DNA from: RYN-230 sp963717125
GTDB lineage: Bacteria > Actinomycetota > Actinomycetes > Streptosporangiales > Streptosporangiaceae
DNA: 64,000 bases
Direction of reading: 5' to 3'
Assembly (NCBI GenBank): GCA_963717125.1
Contig: CAVQVG010000015.1
Span: 434,001-498,000, forward strand
Of this stretch, positions 42,022 to 50,436 are shown piece by piece (position 1 is the first letter of the stretch; every line of letters starts with the position of its first letter). Under the pieces are notes generated by a model. That model saw nothing but the letters and a program-made list of their open reading frames with translations, had not been told where the DNA came from and did not search any database. Position numbers and translations under genes: made by a program.

Positions 42022-42464
42022 GCGGATAAGTTTCTCAGCTGGCCGAGGATGCGGGCCAGGTCGGCGCGGTCAGCCGGGCTGAGCCGGCCGAACAGGCGTT
42101 CGGCCTCGACGCCGCGGGCGGCCCGGACCGCGGCCAGCACGCCGGCGCCGTGCTCGGTGAGCTGGACCAGGGTGGCCCGCCGGTCGCTGGGGTCAGGCTG
42201 CCGCTCAATCAGGCCGCGAGCTTCCAGCGCGTCGGCCACCTCGGTGGCCGACCGGGGCGCGATGCGCAGCTGATCCGACAGCCGGGACAGCCGGATCGGG
42301 CCGTGCCGGCTGAGCACCCGCAGCGCCCGCAGGTGACCCGGGGTGATGTCCCACGGGGCCAGGGTTTCCTGGGACGTCTCGCGCAACTGCCGGGCCACCG
42401 CCCAGAAGCTGTCGGTCAGCGCCTCCTCGCCCGCCGCGTCGCGCCCGTCGCGCTCTTCAGTCAC
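41817..42464 (-). CDS. MarR family transcriptional regulator with C-terminal read-through
   Basis: 215 aa, GTG start with TACCCT ending 6 nt upstream (leaderless geometry). The winged HTH is clear: WDITPGHLRALRVLSRHG, RLSRLSDQLRIAPRSATEVA and the wing DPSDRRATLVQLTEHG. Normal MarR proteins end near residue 150-155. Here the frame continues ~60 residues, antisense to the PatB gene, with no homology. It is divergent from a multidrug-type ABC exporter, and the shared region holds three CCTCA half-sites, so it probably represses both itself and the exporter. Confidence 0.9.
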   Translation of the reverse strand: MTEERDGRDAAGEEALTDSFWAVARQLRETSQETLAPWDITPGHLRALRVLSRHGPIRLSRLSDQLRIAPRSATEVADALEARGLIERQPDPSDRRATLVQLTEHGAGVLAAVRAARGVEAERLFGRLSPADRADLARILGQLRNLSAYLPVSTAAICRTICSRIGCGVPKLKRNAPAPPVPKAGPSTTVTRARSVISPPGDCGRSSAVQSSQAR

Positions 42465-42495
42465 TGGAATAGGGTATCAAGACTTTGCGTTGTAG

Positions 42496-42516
42496 CCTCA
42501 TAGTGAGGTAACCTCA
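42496..42516. promoter_or_regulatory. Three-half-site MarR operator candidate
   Basis: CCTCA (42496-42500), TGAGG (42504-42508) and CCTCA (42512-42516) alternate in orientation every 8 bp, creating two overlapping dyads. The site lies between the MarR start (42464) and the exporter start (42560). Confidence 0.55.
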
Positions 42517-42559
42517 GCATAAACTTCAGCCCGGTCCCCCGACAGAAACGAGTAACTTC

Positions 42560-44371
42560 TTGGCTGCACCAGACAACAACCGAGACACCAGTGCCCGCCG
42601 GGAGCGCGGATCGCGCACGGTCACCGCCGCCGAGCGAGCCCAGGCCCGCGACGTATCACTACGCCGCATCGGGCGGCTGTTCATCCCCTACCGCTGGCCG
42701 CTGGCCGTCGTCACCGCCATCATCGTGGCCTCCTCCATCGTGGGGCTGGCGTCGCCGTTCCTGCTCCGCGCGGTCATCGACACCGCGCTGCCGGAGCGGA
42801 ACGTTCGGCTGCTCGTCCTGCTCGTCGCGGGCATGGTCGCGGTGGCCGCGGTGACCTCGGCCTTCGGCGTGGTCCAGACCTGGATCTCCACCAAGGTCGG
42901 CCAGCACGTCATGCATGAGCTGCGCACCGGCGTCTTCGCCCACCTGCAGCGGCAGTCGATCGCGTTTTTCACCCGCACCCGGACCGGTGAGGTCCAGTCC
43001 CGGATCAGCAACGACATCGGCGGCATGGAATCCGTGGTGACGTCCACCGCGACGTCCATCGCCAGCAACCTGACCACCGCCGTGGCCACCGCGGTAGCCA
43101 TGGCCGTGCTGTCCTGGCGGCTATCGCTCATCTCGCTGGTGGTCATGCCGCCCGCCATCTACCTGACCCGCAAGGTGGCCAAGATGCGCCGGGCCATCAC
43201 CGCCGAGCAGCAGCGCGAGCTGGCCGACCTCAACGTCACGGTCGAGGAGGGGCTGTCGGTCAACGGCATCCAGCTGGCCAAGACCATGGGCACCAGCCCG
43301 GCCCTGATCAAGCGGTTCACCGCCTCCTCGGCCCGGCTGATCGACCTGGAACTGCGTTCCCAGCTGGCCGGGCGGTGGCGGATGGCCTCGCTGAGCATCA
43401 TCTTCGCGGCCATCCCGGCCGTCATCTACCTGGCCGCCGGCCTGCCGGTCAGCGCCGGGACCATCAGCATCGGCACCCTGATCGCGTTCACCACCCTGCA
43501 GAACACGCTGTTCCGGCCGATCACCGGGCTGCTCAACACCAGCGTGTCGGTGATCAGCTCGCTGGCGCTGTTCGCGCGGATCTTCGAGTACCTGGACCTG
43601 CCGGTCGAGGTGGACGAGCCGGCCCACCCGGTCGACGTTGACCCGGCCCAGGTCACCGGTCACGTCCGGCTCTCCGACGTCAGCTTCGCCTACCCCGGCG
43701 CGGACCGGCCGGCGCTGTCCGGCGTCAACCTGGACATCCCGGCGGGCAGCACGCTGGCCCTGGTCGGCGAGACCGGGTCCGGCAAGACCACGCTGGCCTC
43801 GCTGGCCGCCCGGCTGTATGACCCAGGCAGCGGCAGCATCCGCATCGACGGCATCGACCTGCGCGACATGCGGCTCGCCGACCTGGCCGCGATCGTCGGC
43901 GTGGTCAGCCAGGAGACCTACCTGCTGCACACCACGGTGCGGGAGAACCTGCGCTACGCCCGGCCGGACGCGACCGACGCGGAGATCGAGGCGGCGGCGC
44001 GGGCCGCGCAGATCCACAACCTGATCGCCGGGCTGCCGGACGGCTACGACACCATGGTCGGCTCCCGCGGGCACCGGTTCTCCGGCGGCGAGAAGCAGCG
44101 CATCGCGATCGCCCGCACCCTGCTCCGCGACCCGCGGGTGCTGGTGCTGGACGAGGCGACCAGCGCGCTGGACACCGAGACCGAGCGCGCGGTGCAGCAG
44201 GCGTTCGACGCGCTGGCCCGGGGCCGGACCACGATCACCATTGCGCACCGGCTGTCCACCGTGCGCAACGCCGACCAGATCGTCGTCCTGGACCACGGGC
44301 GGGTGGCCGAGACCGGCACACACACCAGCCTGCTGGCCGACGACGGCCGCTACGCCGCCCTGGCCGCCTGA
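42560..44371 (+). CDS. ABC multidrug-type exporter (fused membrane and ATPase domains)
   Basis: 603 aa, TTG start. The membrane domain with six helices spans ~40-320. The ATPase has Walker A GETGSGKTT (~402-410), Q-loop VVSQETYLLHTTV, signature FSGGEKQR, Walker B VLVLDEATSALD and H-loop IAHRLSTVRNADQIV. It works as a dimer. The divergent MarR gene and dyad operator suggest drug- or metabolite-inducible efflux. A hairpin just after the stop may terminate transcription. Confidence 0.93.
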   Translation: MAAPDNNRDTSARRERGSRTVTAAERAQARDVSLRRIGRLFIPYRWPLAVVTAIIVASSIVGLASPFLLRAVIDTALPERNVRLLVLLVAGMVAVAAVTSAFGVVQTWISTKVGQHVMHELRTGVFAHLQRQSIAFFTRTRTGEVQSRISNDIGGMESVVTSTATSIASNLTTAVATAVAMAVLSWRLSLISLVVMPPAIYLTRKVAKMRRAITAEQQRELADLNVTVEEGLSVNGIQLAKTMGTSPALIKRFTASSARLIDLELRSQLAGRWRMASLSIIFAAIPAVIYLAAGLPVSAGTISIGTLIAFTTLQNTLFRPITGLLNTSVSVISSLALFARIFEYLDLPVEVDEPAHPVDVDPAQVTGHVRLSDVSFAYPGADRPALSGVNLDIPAGSTLALVGETGSGKTTLASLAARLYDPGSGSIRIDGIDLRDMRLADLAAIVGVVSQETYLLHTTVRENLRYARPDATDAEIEAAARAAQIHNLIAGLPDGYDTMVGSRGHRFSGGEKQRIAIARTLLRDPRVLVLDEATSALDTETERAVQQAFDALARGRTTITIAHRLSTVRNADQIVVLDHGRVAETGTHTSLLADDGRYAALAA

Positions 44372-44394
44372 CCCGGGCACCAGCCGTGCCGGGT
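44371..44394 (+). terminator. Terminator-like hairpin after the ABC exporter
   Basis: ACCCGGGCAC (44371-44380), loop CAGCC, GTGCCGGGT (44386-44394) pair with one bulged base right after the stop. No T-tract. Confidence 0.4.
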
Positions 44395-44421
44395 GACGGT
44401 GCAGTGTGGCAGGTTGGGCCT

Positions 44422-45162
44422 ATGCCGACGCGACTGGTTCATCTGGTGTGGGATGCCAACGACCCTGGTGCGCTGGCCCGGTTCTGGGCCAGCGCGCTGG
44501 GCTGGGTGATCGCCGACGAGGCCGAAGACGAGGTGGACGTGTGGCCCGACGGGTATCACTACCCGGACCCGGGCGCCGTGCCGCTGGTTTTCGTGCCGGT
44601 GCCCGAGCCCAAGACCGGCAAGAACCGGGTGCACCTGGATCTGGCCACCGCCTCCCTGGCGGAGCAGGCGGACCTGGTCGAACGGCTGCGCGGCCTCGGC
44701 GCCAGCCCGGTTAACCTCGGCCAGGGCGACGTGCCCTGGGTGGTGCTGGCCGACCCGGAAGGCAACGAGTTCTGCGTGCTGGAGCCGCGGGATATCTACC
44801 GCGGCGCCGGCCCGGTGGCGGCGATCCTGACCGACTGCGCCGACCCGGCCGCGCTGGGCCGGTTCTGGTCCGCGGCGGCCGGCTGGCCGGTGGTCTACGC
44901 GGAGGAGCACATCACCGGCTTGCGCGCGCCCTCCGGCGTGGGACCGTACCTGGAGTTCCTCCGCGTCCCGGAGGGCAAGACGGTGAAGAACCGGCTGCAC
45001 CCGGACATGGCCCCCTATCCAGGTGAAGACCCGGCCGCCGAGGTGGCCCGGCTGGGCCAGCTCGGTGCCACCCCGGCCAATGTGGGCCAGAGTGGCGACG
45101 AGAACTGGACGGTGCTGGCCGACCCGGAGGGCAACGAGTTCTGCGTGCTGTCCCCGCGCTAG
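44422..45162 (+). CDS. Two-domain VOC (glyoxalase-like) protein
   Basis: 246 aa from the ATG at 44422. It consists of two Glyoxalase_6-type halves: LVWDANDPGALARFWASALG (~7-26) and AILTDCADPAALGRFWSAAA (~134-153). Each half ends in the same VLADPEGNEFCVL motif, so it arose by internal duplication. VOC proteins bind metals and small molecules, and some bind antibiotics. A specific activity cannot be assigned. It stands alone between the exporter and the LuxR gene. Confidence 0.9.
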   Translation: MPTRLVHLVWDANDPGALARFWASALGWVIADEAEDEVDVWPDGYHYPDPGAVPLVFVPVPEPKTGKNRVHLDLATASLAEQADLVERLRGLGASPVNLGQGDVPWVVLADPEGNEFCVLEPRDIYRGAGPVAAILTDCADPAALGRFWSAAAGWPVVYAEEHITGLRAPSGVGPYLEFLRVPEGKTVKNRLHPDMAPYPGEDPAAEVARLGQLGATPANVGQSGDENWTVLADPEGNEFCVLSPR

Positions 45163-45319
45163 TTACCCCCTGACTACAACCGCATAGCCAGGCCATTGTC
45201 ACTCAGTGCCGCGCCGTGTGAACCAATCGCATATCTCGGGCGTGACGTATATGTGGGGATCGTTGCGGGTCGGCTCCGCTGACCGGGCCGGCGCGCCCTG
45301 GATGGGGACGGGGCTGATC

Positions 45320-46597
45320 ATGCCAGCCTGGCGGATGACTGGCCGGGCGGCGGAGCTTGCCCAGCTCGATGCGGCCATCGGAACCGGCGGCTCGGGCGGC
45401 GTGGTGCTGGCCGGGAGGGCTGGCGCCGGCAAGACGCGCCTGCTGCGCGAGGCGCTGCACCGGGCCAGGCAGGCCGGCCGGGACGTGGCCCAGGTCGCGG
45501 CCACCCGGTCCGCGGCCGCGATACCGTTCGGCGCGGTGTCCGGCCTGCTCCCGTCCGGTGGCCCGGCCGCCGGGCCGTCCTGGGAGCTGCTCCGGCGCGC
45601 CGCCGATCACCTGGCCCGGCCCGGCGCCCAGGCCCCGCTGGTGGTCGGCGCGGATGACGTGCACCTGCTGGACCGCGAGTCCGCGGCGCTCCTGCACCAC
45701 CTGGTGGTGCACGGCGCGGTGTTCCTGCTAGCCGCGGCGCGGGCGGGCGAACCGTCCCCCGACGCGGTCGCCGCGCTATGGAAGGACGGGCTGACCGGGC
45801 GGCTGGCCGTGCACCCGCTGCCCACCGCGGCCATGGACGACCTGCTCCGCCAGGCGCTCGGCTCGGCCGTGCAGGACAGCGCCCGGCAGCACATCCACTG
45901 GGTCACCGGCGGCAGCCCGCTGCTGCTCCGCGAGCTGCTGGCCGGCGCGCTGGACGAAGGCGCGCTGGTGCGGCGGGAGACCGGCTGGGGCTGGAAGGAC
46001 CAGCCGTACTACGGGACCGCGCTGGTCGAGGTGGTGGACGGCTGGCTGGCCAGCCTCGGCGACGGCAGCCGCACCGCGCTGGAGGTGGTGGCCTGCGCCG
46101 AGCCGCTGCCCGCCGAAGTGCTGAACGAGCTGGCCGATCGCGGCGCGCTGGACCCGGCCGCGGTGGAGACGGCCGAGCGGCGCGGCATCATCAGCTCCGG
46201 GTACTCCGGCTCACGCCAGGTCATGCGGCCGGGCCACCCGATCTACGGCGAGGTCATCCGGGCGACTCTGCCGCGCGGCAAGGCGCAGCGGATCGCGGGC
46301 TGGCTGGCCGCGGTCCGCCCGCCGCGGCCCGCGTCCGCCACCGCCCCGGCGGCGGACGGGCTGCCGCTCACCCGCCGGGAACACGAGATCGCGCTGCTGG
46401 CCACGTCGGGGCTGACCAGCAAGGCCATCGCGGCCAGCCTGCAGCTGTCGGTGCGCACCGTGAACAACCATCTGGCCCGCACGTACGCCAAGGCCGGCAT
46501 CTCCGGCCGCGCCGAACTGGCCGCCATCATGACCCGGACCGCGCTGGCCAGCACCCCGTCCCCGGTGGCCGGGCTGCCCGCCGAGGGCGCCGCCTGA
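45320..46597 (+). CDS. LuxR-family regulator with AAA ATPase domain (short LAL type)
   Basis: 425 aa from the ATG at 45320, where family similarity starts (MTGRAAELAQLDAAI soon after); in-frame GTG 45206 and ATG 45251 are alternatives. A P-loop GRAGAGKTRLL and Walker B-like VVGADDVHLLD indicate a STAND-type ATPase. The C-terminal LuxR HTH is LTRREHEIALLATSGLTSKA, then RTVNNHLARTYAKAGI. The large TPR-like centre of ~900-aa LAL proteins is missing, so it is a compact variant. Targets unknown. Confidence 0.88.
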   Translation: MPAWRMTGRAAELAQLDAAIGTGGSGGVVLAGRAGAGKTRLLREALHRARQAGRDVAQVAATRSAAAIPFGAVSGLLPSGGPAAGPSWELLRRAADHLARPGAQAPLVVGADDVHLLDRESAALLHHLVVHGAVFLLAAARAGEPSPDAVAALWKDGLTGRLAVHPLPTAAMDDLLRQALGSAVQDSARQHIHWVTGGSPLLLRELLAGALDEGALVRRETGWGWKDQPYYGTALVEVVDGWLASLGDGSRTALEVVACAEPLPAEVLNELADRGALDPAAVETAERRGIISSGYSGSRQVMRPGHPIYGEVIRATLPRGKAQRIAGWLAAVRPPRPASATAPAADGLPLTRREHEIALLATSGLTSKAIAASLQLSVRTVNNHLARTYAKAGISGRAELAAIMTRTALASTPSPVAGLPAEGAA

Positions 46598-46629
46598 CCG
46601 CACCCGCGGGCCGCCCCGGGTGGCAGCGG

Positions 46630-48455
46630 CTACTGCGGCCGGGTGCACCCCCCGGTATAGAAGCCTGGGCCGGCCAGGCCGGGCCCGGTGATGCGCGGCC
46701 GGTGCGCGCCGCCGCCCTTCGGGTAGACGGTGTCGAACCACTGCCGGAAGAACTGGCCGAGCCGGCTGGCGCAGGCCGCGCTGCGGTTCGGCAGCCGCCG
46801 CGCGAACGCCGCCTCCAGTTGCTGCTCGGTGATCGAGCCGCCGCCGTACTGGCGCTGGATCTGCTCCAGCGCGCGGGTGAAGTTGGCGTGCCCGAGGATC
46901 TGCCGCAGCGCGATGTAGCTGATGCCCGGGCGCAGATAGGTGTTGGGCGTGCCGAACAGCGCCCACGGCGTCGGGTTGGACGGCGCCACCGTCCAGAACC
47001 CGTCCTTGCTCGCGTACGCGCCGTCGAACGCCCGGACTAGGCTCTGCTGGAACGCGCGGCGGCCCGCCCGGGTGCCGGGGCCGCCGGCCTTGGCCTGCGC
47101 CGTCCGGGCCGCGAACAGGAACTCGGCCAGCGTGGCCAGCCCCTCTTTGTAGAACGTCATGGTGTAGCCGGCCTCGGTGACGTGGTCACCCCACCACTGG
47201 TGCATGTTCTCGTGGTACAGCGTGTCGGTGTCGATCGTCCCGCCGGCGAACGTGATCATCGTCTGCATTTCCTCCTCGAAGGAGGCCGACGGCCGGCCGA
47301 CCACCACCCCGTCGGAGCGGAACGGGAACGGCCCGCTGAACATGCTCTCGAACCGGGTGATGTCCGGCTGCATGTTCATGATCGCGCGGTTCCTGGCCTT
47401 CCGCGCCGCGCTCAGCGAGCTGGCCTGGGCCTGGTAGAACCGGATCCCACCCACGGTCCGCTGGGACAGATCGAAGCTGCCCACGCTGTCCTCGACCAGG
47501 TAGCTGGCCACCGGGGCGGTCGAGTCCCAGTGCCAGGTCACCGAGCCGTGCGGGAACTCCGCGTCCGGCGGGTGGGTCTGCTTGCCCAGCAGGATCCCGT
47601 TGGCCAGCACGGTCTTGCCCGCGTTGACGGTGTCGTTGACGTCATAGGTCGGCTTCGCGCTCGGGTAGTCGTTGAGCGGCATCCAGTCCTCGGTGCCGAC
47701 CGGCTCGGTGGTGACGAAGCTGCCGTCGCCCTTCGGCTGGTTCGACCGGAACCAGCCCTCGGTGGTGCCGTCCCCGTCGTTGTGCACCCCGGGACGGCCG
47801 GTGTAAGCCACCATGACCTGGAACACGCTGCCGTCCCTGATCGGCTGGCTGGGCGTGATGACCAGCTTGTTGGCCGGGCACTGGGTGCCGTTCAGCGACT
47901 CCTTCCCGGCCGGGTTGGTGGACAGCAGCTCCGGCGAGCAGGCCGGCGGCAGCGGGTTGTGCTGCGGGCCACCGACCGGGTTGACCTGTGACGCCTCATG
48001 CGCCCGCGGATCGGGGTCGCTGCGCCCGTGCGGGTCACCGGGGTAGGTGGGCTGGACGAACGTGAACGCGGCCAGCGGCCGTTCACCTGTACCGACCGGA
48101 CCGTCATGTCCGGGCCGGCCGACGTGTTGGCCGACCGGCGCTCGAAGTCCAGGCTGAAACTGGTCAGGCACTGGGTGGCCCGGTCGGTCAGCGTGACGTG
48201 GTTGCCCGGCAGGAACTGGTTGCTGGTCGCGTCGTAGACCAGGTCCACGTCGGTGTGCAGGCTGGTGTACCCGCCGTTGCCGGTATCCGGGTACAGGTGC
48301 GAGCCGGGCGGCGCCAGCGTGTGCGCCCCGGCCGAGCACCGCGCACCGTGCGCCGCAGCCGTAGCTGGGGCCGCCCCCGCCGCCGTCCCGCTGCCCAGTA
48401 TTAAGGCGGCGGCACTCGCCGCCGCCGCCAGAGCGCCCACCCGTCCAGCCATCAT
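46630..48455 (-). pseudogene. Frameshifted secreted M1-family metallopeptidase
   Basis: The 5' part (48455 to ~48080) starts at an ATG with a perfect GGGAGGAGG site, encodes a signal peptide (VGALAAAASAAALILG) and a mature N-terminus up to VRSVQVNG. The remainder, in another frame from about 48080, reads PLAAFTFVQPTYPGDPHG and contains the zinc site YHENMHQWWGDHVTEAGY with the third ligand in FYKEGLA. The shift lies at about 48075-48085 in GC-rich sequence. It would be an extracellular aminopeptidase-like enzyme. The IS1182-like element starts 54 bp upstream and may have cut off its promoter. Pseudogene or base-calling error. Confidence 0.78.
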
Positions 48456-48508
48456 CCAGCCTCCTCCCACCTGACCCTCATGTACCCAAGCTGGGGCGGA
48501 TCTTGCTT

Positions 48509-48526
48509 AGCGCGGTGCATTCTGCC
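48509..48526 (+). repeat. Left terminal inverted repeat of the IS element
   Basis: AGCGCGGTGCATTCTGCC, matching the right end at 17 of 18 positions. Confidence 0.8.
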
Positions 48527-48610
48527 TCACGGGCGGGCTGTTGCAGAATCGGCTGGTGTCCTGCGGCGTGTTGTTTGTGCTGGTAGATGATGTTTTGGGA
48601 TGATTTTCCC

Positions 48611-50272
48611 ATGGCGAAGGGCTACAGGCCGGTGCAGCGGGATCAGCCGTTCCTGCTGCCGCCGGATATGCGGGAGTGGCTGCCGGCGGATCATCCGGTG
48701 TGGCTGGTGATCGGGGCGGTCAGCGATCATCTGGACACGTCGGTGTTTCATGCGCGGCGGCGGACCGGCGGGCCGGGGACGGCGGGGTATGACCCGGACA
48801 TGCTGGTGACGCTGCTGATGTGGGCGTATGCGCAGGGGGTCACCTCCTCGCGGCGGATCGAGGCGGCGTGCCTGGCCGATGTGGCGTTCCGGGTGATCTG
48901 CGCGGGCAATGCCCCTGATCACGTGACGATCGCCCGGTTCCGGGCGGCGTTCCCCGGGGCGGCAGGGAGCCTGTTCGCTGAGGTGCTGGTGCTGTGCGCG
49001 AAGCTGGGGATGGGGAAGCTGGGGACGATCGCGCTGGATGGCACGAAGGTCACCGCGAACGCGTCGAAGGCGGCGAACCGGCGCGAGGAGACGCTGCGGA
49101 AGCTGGCCGCGGAGGAAGCAGCCAAAGCGGTGGCGGCGCACGCGGCGGCGGATGAGGCCGAGGATGAGCTGTTCGGTGAAGGACGGCGTGGTGACGAGGT
49201 GCCGCCGGATGCGGTGAACCCGGCGGCCCGGGCAGCCCGGATCGCCGCGGCGCTGGCGGACCTGGAAGCAGAACGCCAGGCCGCGGAGGCGGCCCGGGAG
49301 GCGCAGGCGCAGGATTACCTGGCCCGCGGGGGCCGCGCGCCGGGGCCGCCGCCACTGGCTGCGGCGGTGGCCGCGGCCCGGGCGCGGCTGGACCGGGCCC
49401 GCGCTGACCGGGCGGCGCAGATCACGCGGCTGGAAGCGCGGGCCGCGGGGCCGCGGGTGCCGGGCAGCCGCCGGGACGGTCCCAGGAGGGGCGTGGAGGA
49501 CTGCGGGCGCGTGCGGGCCGCCCGCGCCCGCCTGGCCAGGGCAGAAGCCAGGGCCGCTGAGGCGCAGCGCAAGGCCGCCGCGAGCTCCTGCGGGCCGGTC
49601 CGCAACATCACCGACCCGGACTCGCGGCTGATGCCGGTCCGCGGCGGCGGGTTCATCCAGGGTTACAACGCCCAGAACATGACCAGCGAAGACGGGCTGA
49701 TCATCGCCACCGAGCTCACCTGCGACACCACCGATACCGGGTGGTTCACCCCGATGCTGCGCCAGGCCGAAGACGCCGCCACGCTGATCACGGCCCACCA
49801 GCCGGCGCCGGCCAGCGCCACCCAGGACGACGACGGCAGCAGGATCGGGCTGGTGCTGGCCGACGCCGGGTACCTGTCGGGGGACAACCTCACCGCCGCT
49901 GGCCCCGACCGGCTGATCGCCGTCGGCAAGCACCGCGACCTGGAGAAAACCGCACGCCAGGCCGCCACCGCCCAGGACACCACCGCCTGGGACGGTGAGC
50001 GGGACGCCCACGACGATAATGGCGGGCCGATCGCGGCGATGGCCGCCCGGCTGGCCGCCAGCGAAGGCATCACCGCCTACCGCAAACGCGGCCACATCGC
50101 CGAGACCCCCCACGGGCACATCAAGCACAACATGGGCATCCGCCAGCTGGCCACCCGCGGTAAACCCAAAGCCAGCGCCGAATGGCGATTCACCGTCACC
50201 GTGCACAACCTCTTCAAGGCCATCACCACCGGGAACCTCACCCCCGCTGCCCTCGCCGCCCTGCCCGGCTGA
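48611..50272 (+). CDS. IS1182-family transposase
   Basis: 553 aa from the ATG at 48611; two in-frame ATGs at 48587 and 48590 are alternatives. The N-terminal domain (YRPVQRDQPFLLPPDMREWL) is typical. A DDE RNase H-like domain is split by an Ala/Arg/Glu-rich coiled insert (~160-330): first Asp in GTIALDGTKVTANAS, second in LVLADAGYLSGDN, Glu in the region YRKRGHIAETPHGHIKHNM. It catalyses cut or copy transposition of the element. Intact reading frame and matched ends suggest it may still be active. Confidence 0.93.
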   Translation: MAKGYRPVQRDQPFLLPPDMREWLPADHPVWLVIGAVSDHLDTSVFHARRRTGGPGTAGYDPDMLVTLLMWAYAQGVTSSRRIEAACLADVAFRVICAGNAPDHVTIARFRAAFPGAAGSLFAEVLVLCAKLGMGKLGTIALDGTKVTANASKAANRREETLRKLAAEEAAKAVAAHAAADEAEDELFGEGRRGDEVPPDAVNPAARAARIAAALADLEAERQAAEAAREAQAQDYLARGGRAPGPPPLAAAVAAARARLDRARADRAAQITRLEARAAGPRVPGSRRDGPRRGVEDCGRVRAARARLARAEARAAEAQRKAAASSCGPVRNITDPDSRLMPVRGGGFIQGYNAQNMTSEDGLIIATELTCDTTDTGWFTPMLRQAEDAATLITAHQPAPASATQDDDGSRIGLVLADAGYLSGDNLTAAGPDRLIAVGKHRDLEKTARQAATAQDTTAWDGERDAHDDNGGPIAAMAARLAASEGITAYRKRGHIAETPHGHIKHNMGIRQLATRGKPKASAEWRFTVTVHNLFKAITTGNLTPAALAALPG

Positions 50273-50402
50273 CGACCAGGGCCCCGGCCGCCCAGCCCGG
50301 CCCGCCCGCCCAGCCCGAATCCCGGCCGCCCAGCCCAGCCAGCCCGGCAACGCCACCTCGCGCCCCGCCAGCCAAAACGAATCCGACACAGCCCGCGGGC
50401 AG

Positions 50403-50420
50403 GGCACAATGCACCGCGCT
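50403..50420 (-). repeat. Right terminal inverted repeat of the IS element
   Basis: Read on the minus strand it is AGCGCGGTGCATTGTGCC. It ends 16 bp before the stop codon of the RamB-like gene (50437). Confidence 0.8.
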
Positions 50421-50436
50421 GATGAAAAGGCCGCCG

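Larger units (their letters stand above)
48509..50420 (+). mobile_element. IS1182-like insertion sequence, apparently complete
   Basis: About 1.9 kb bounded by 18-bp inverted repeats with one mismatch (AGCGCGGTGCATTCTGCC at the left end; right end reverse complement AGCGCGGTGCATTGTGCC), enclosing a full-length transposase gene. Further similarity (GGGC...GGGCTGT) extends inward. I could not identify a clear target duplication in the flanks (GCTT on the left, GATG on the right). It lies 54 bp upstream of the M1 peptidase ATG and 16 bp beyond the stop of the RamB-like gene. Confidence 0.85.
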
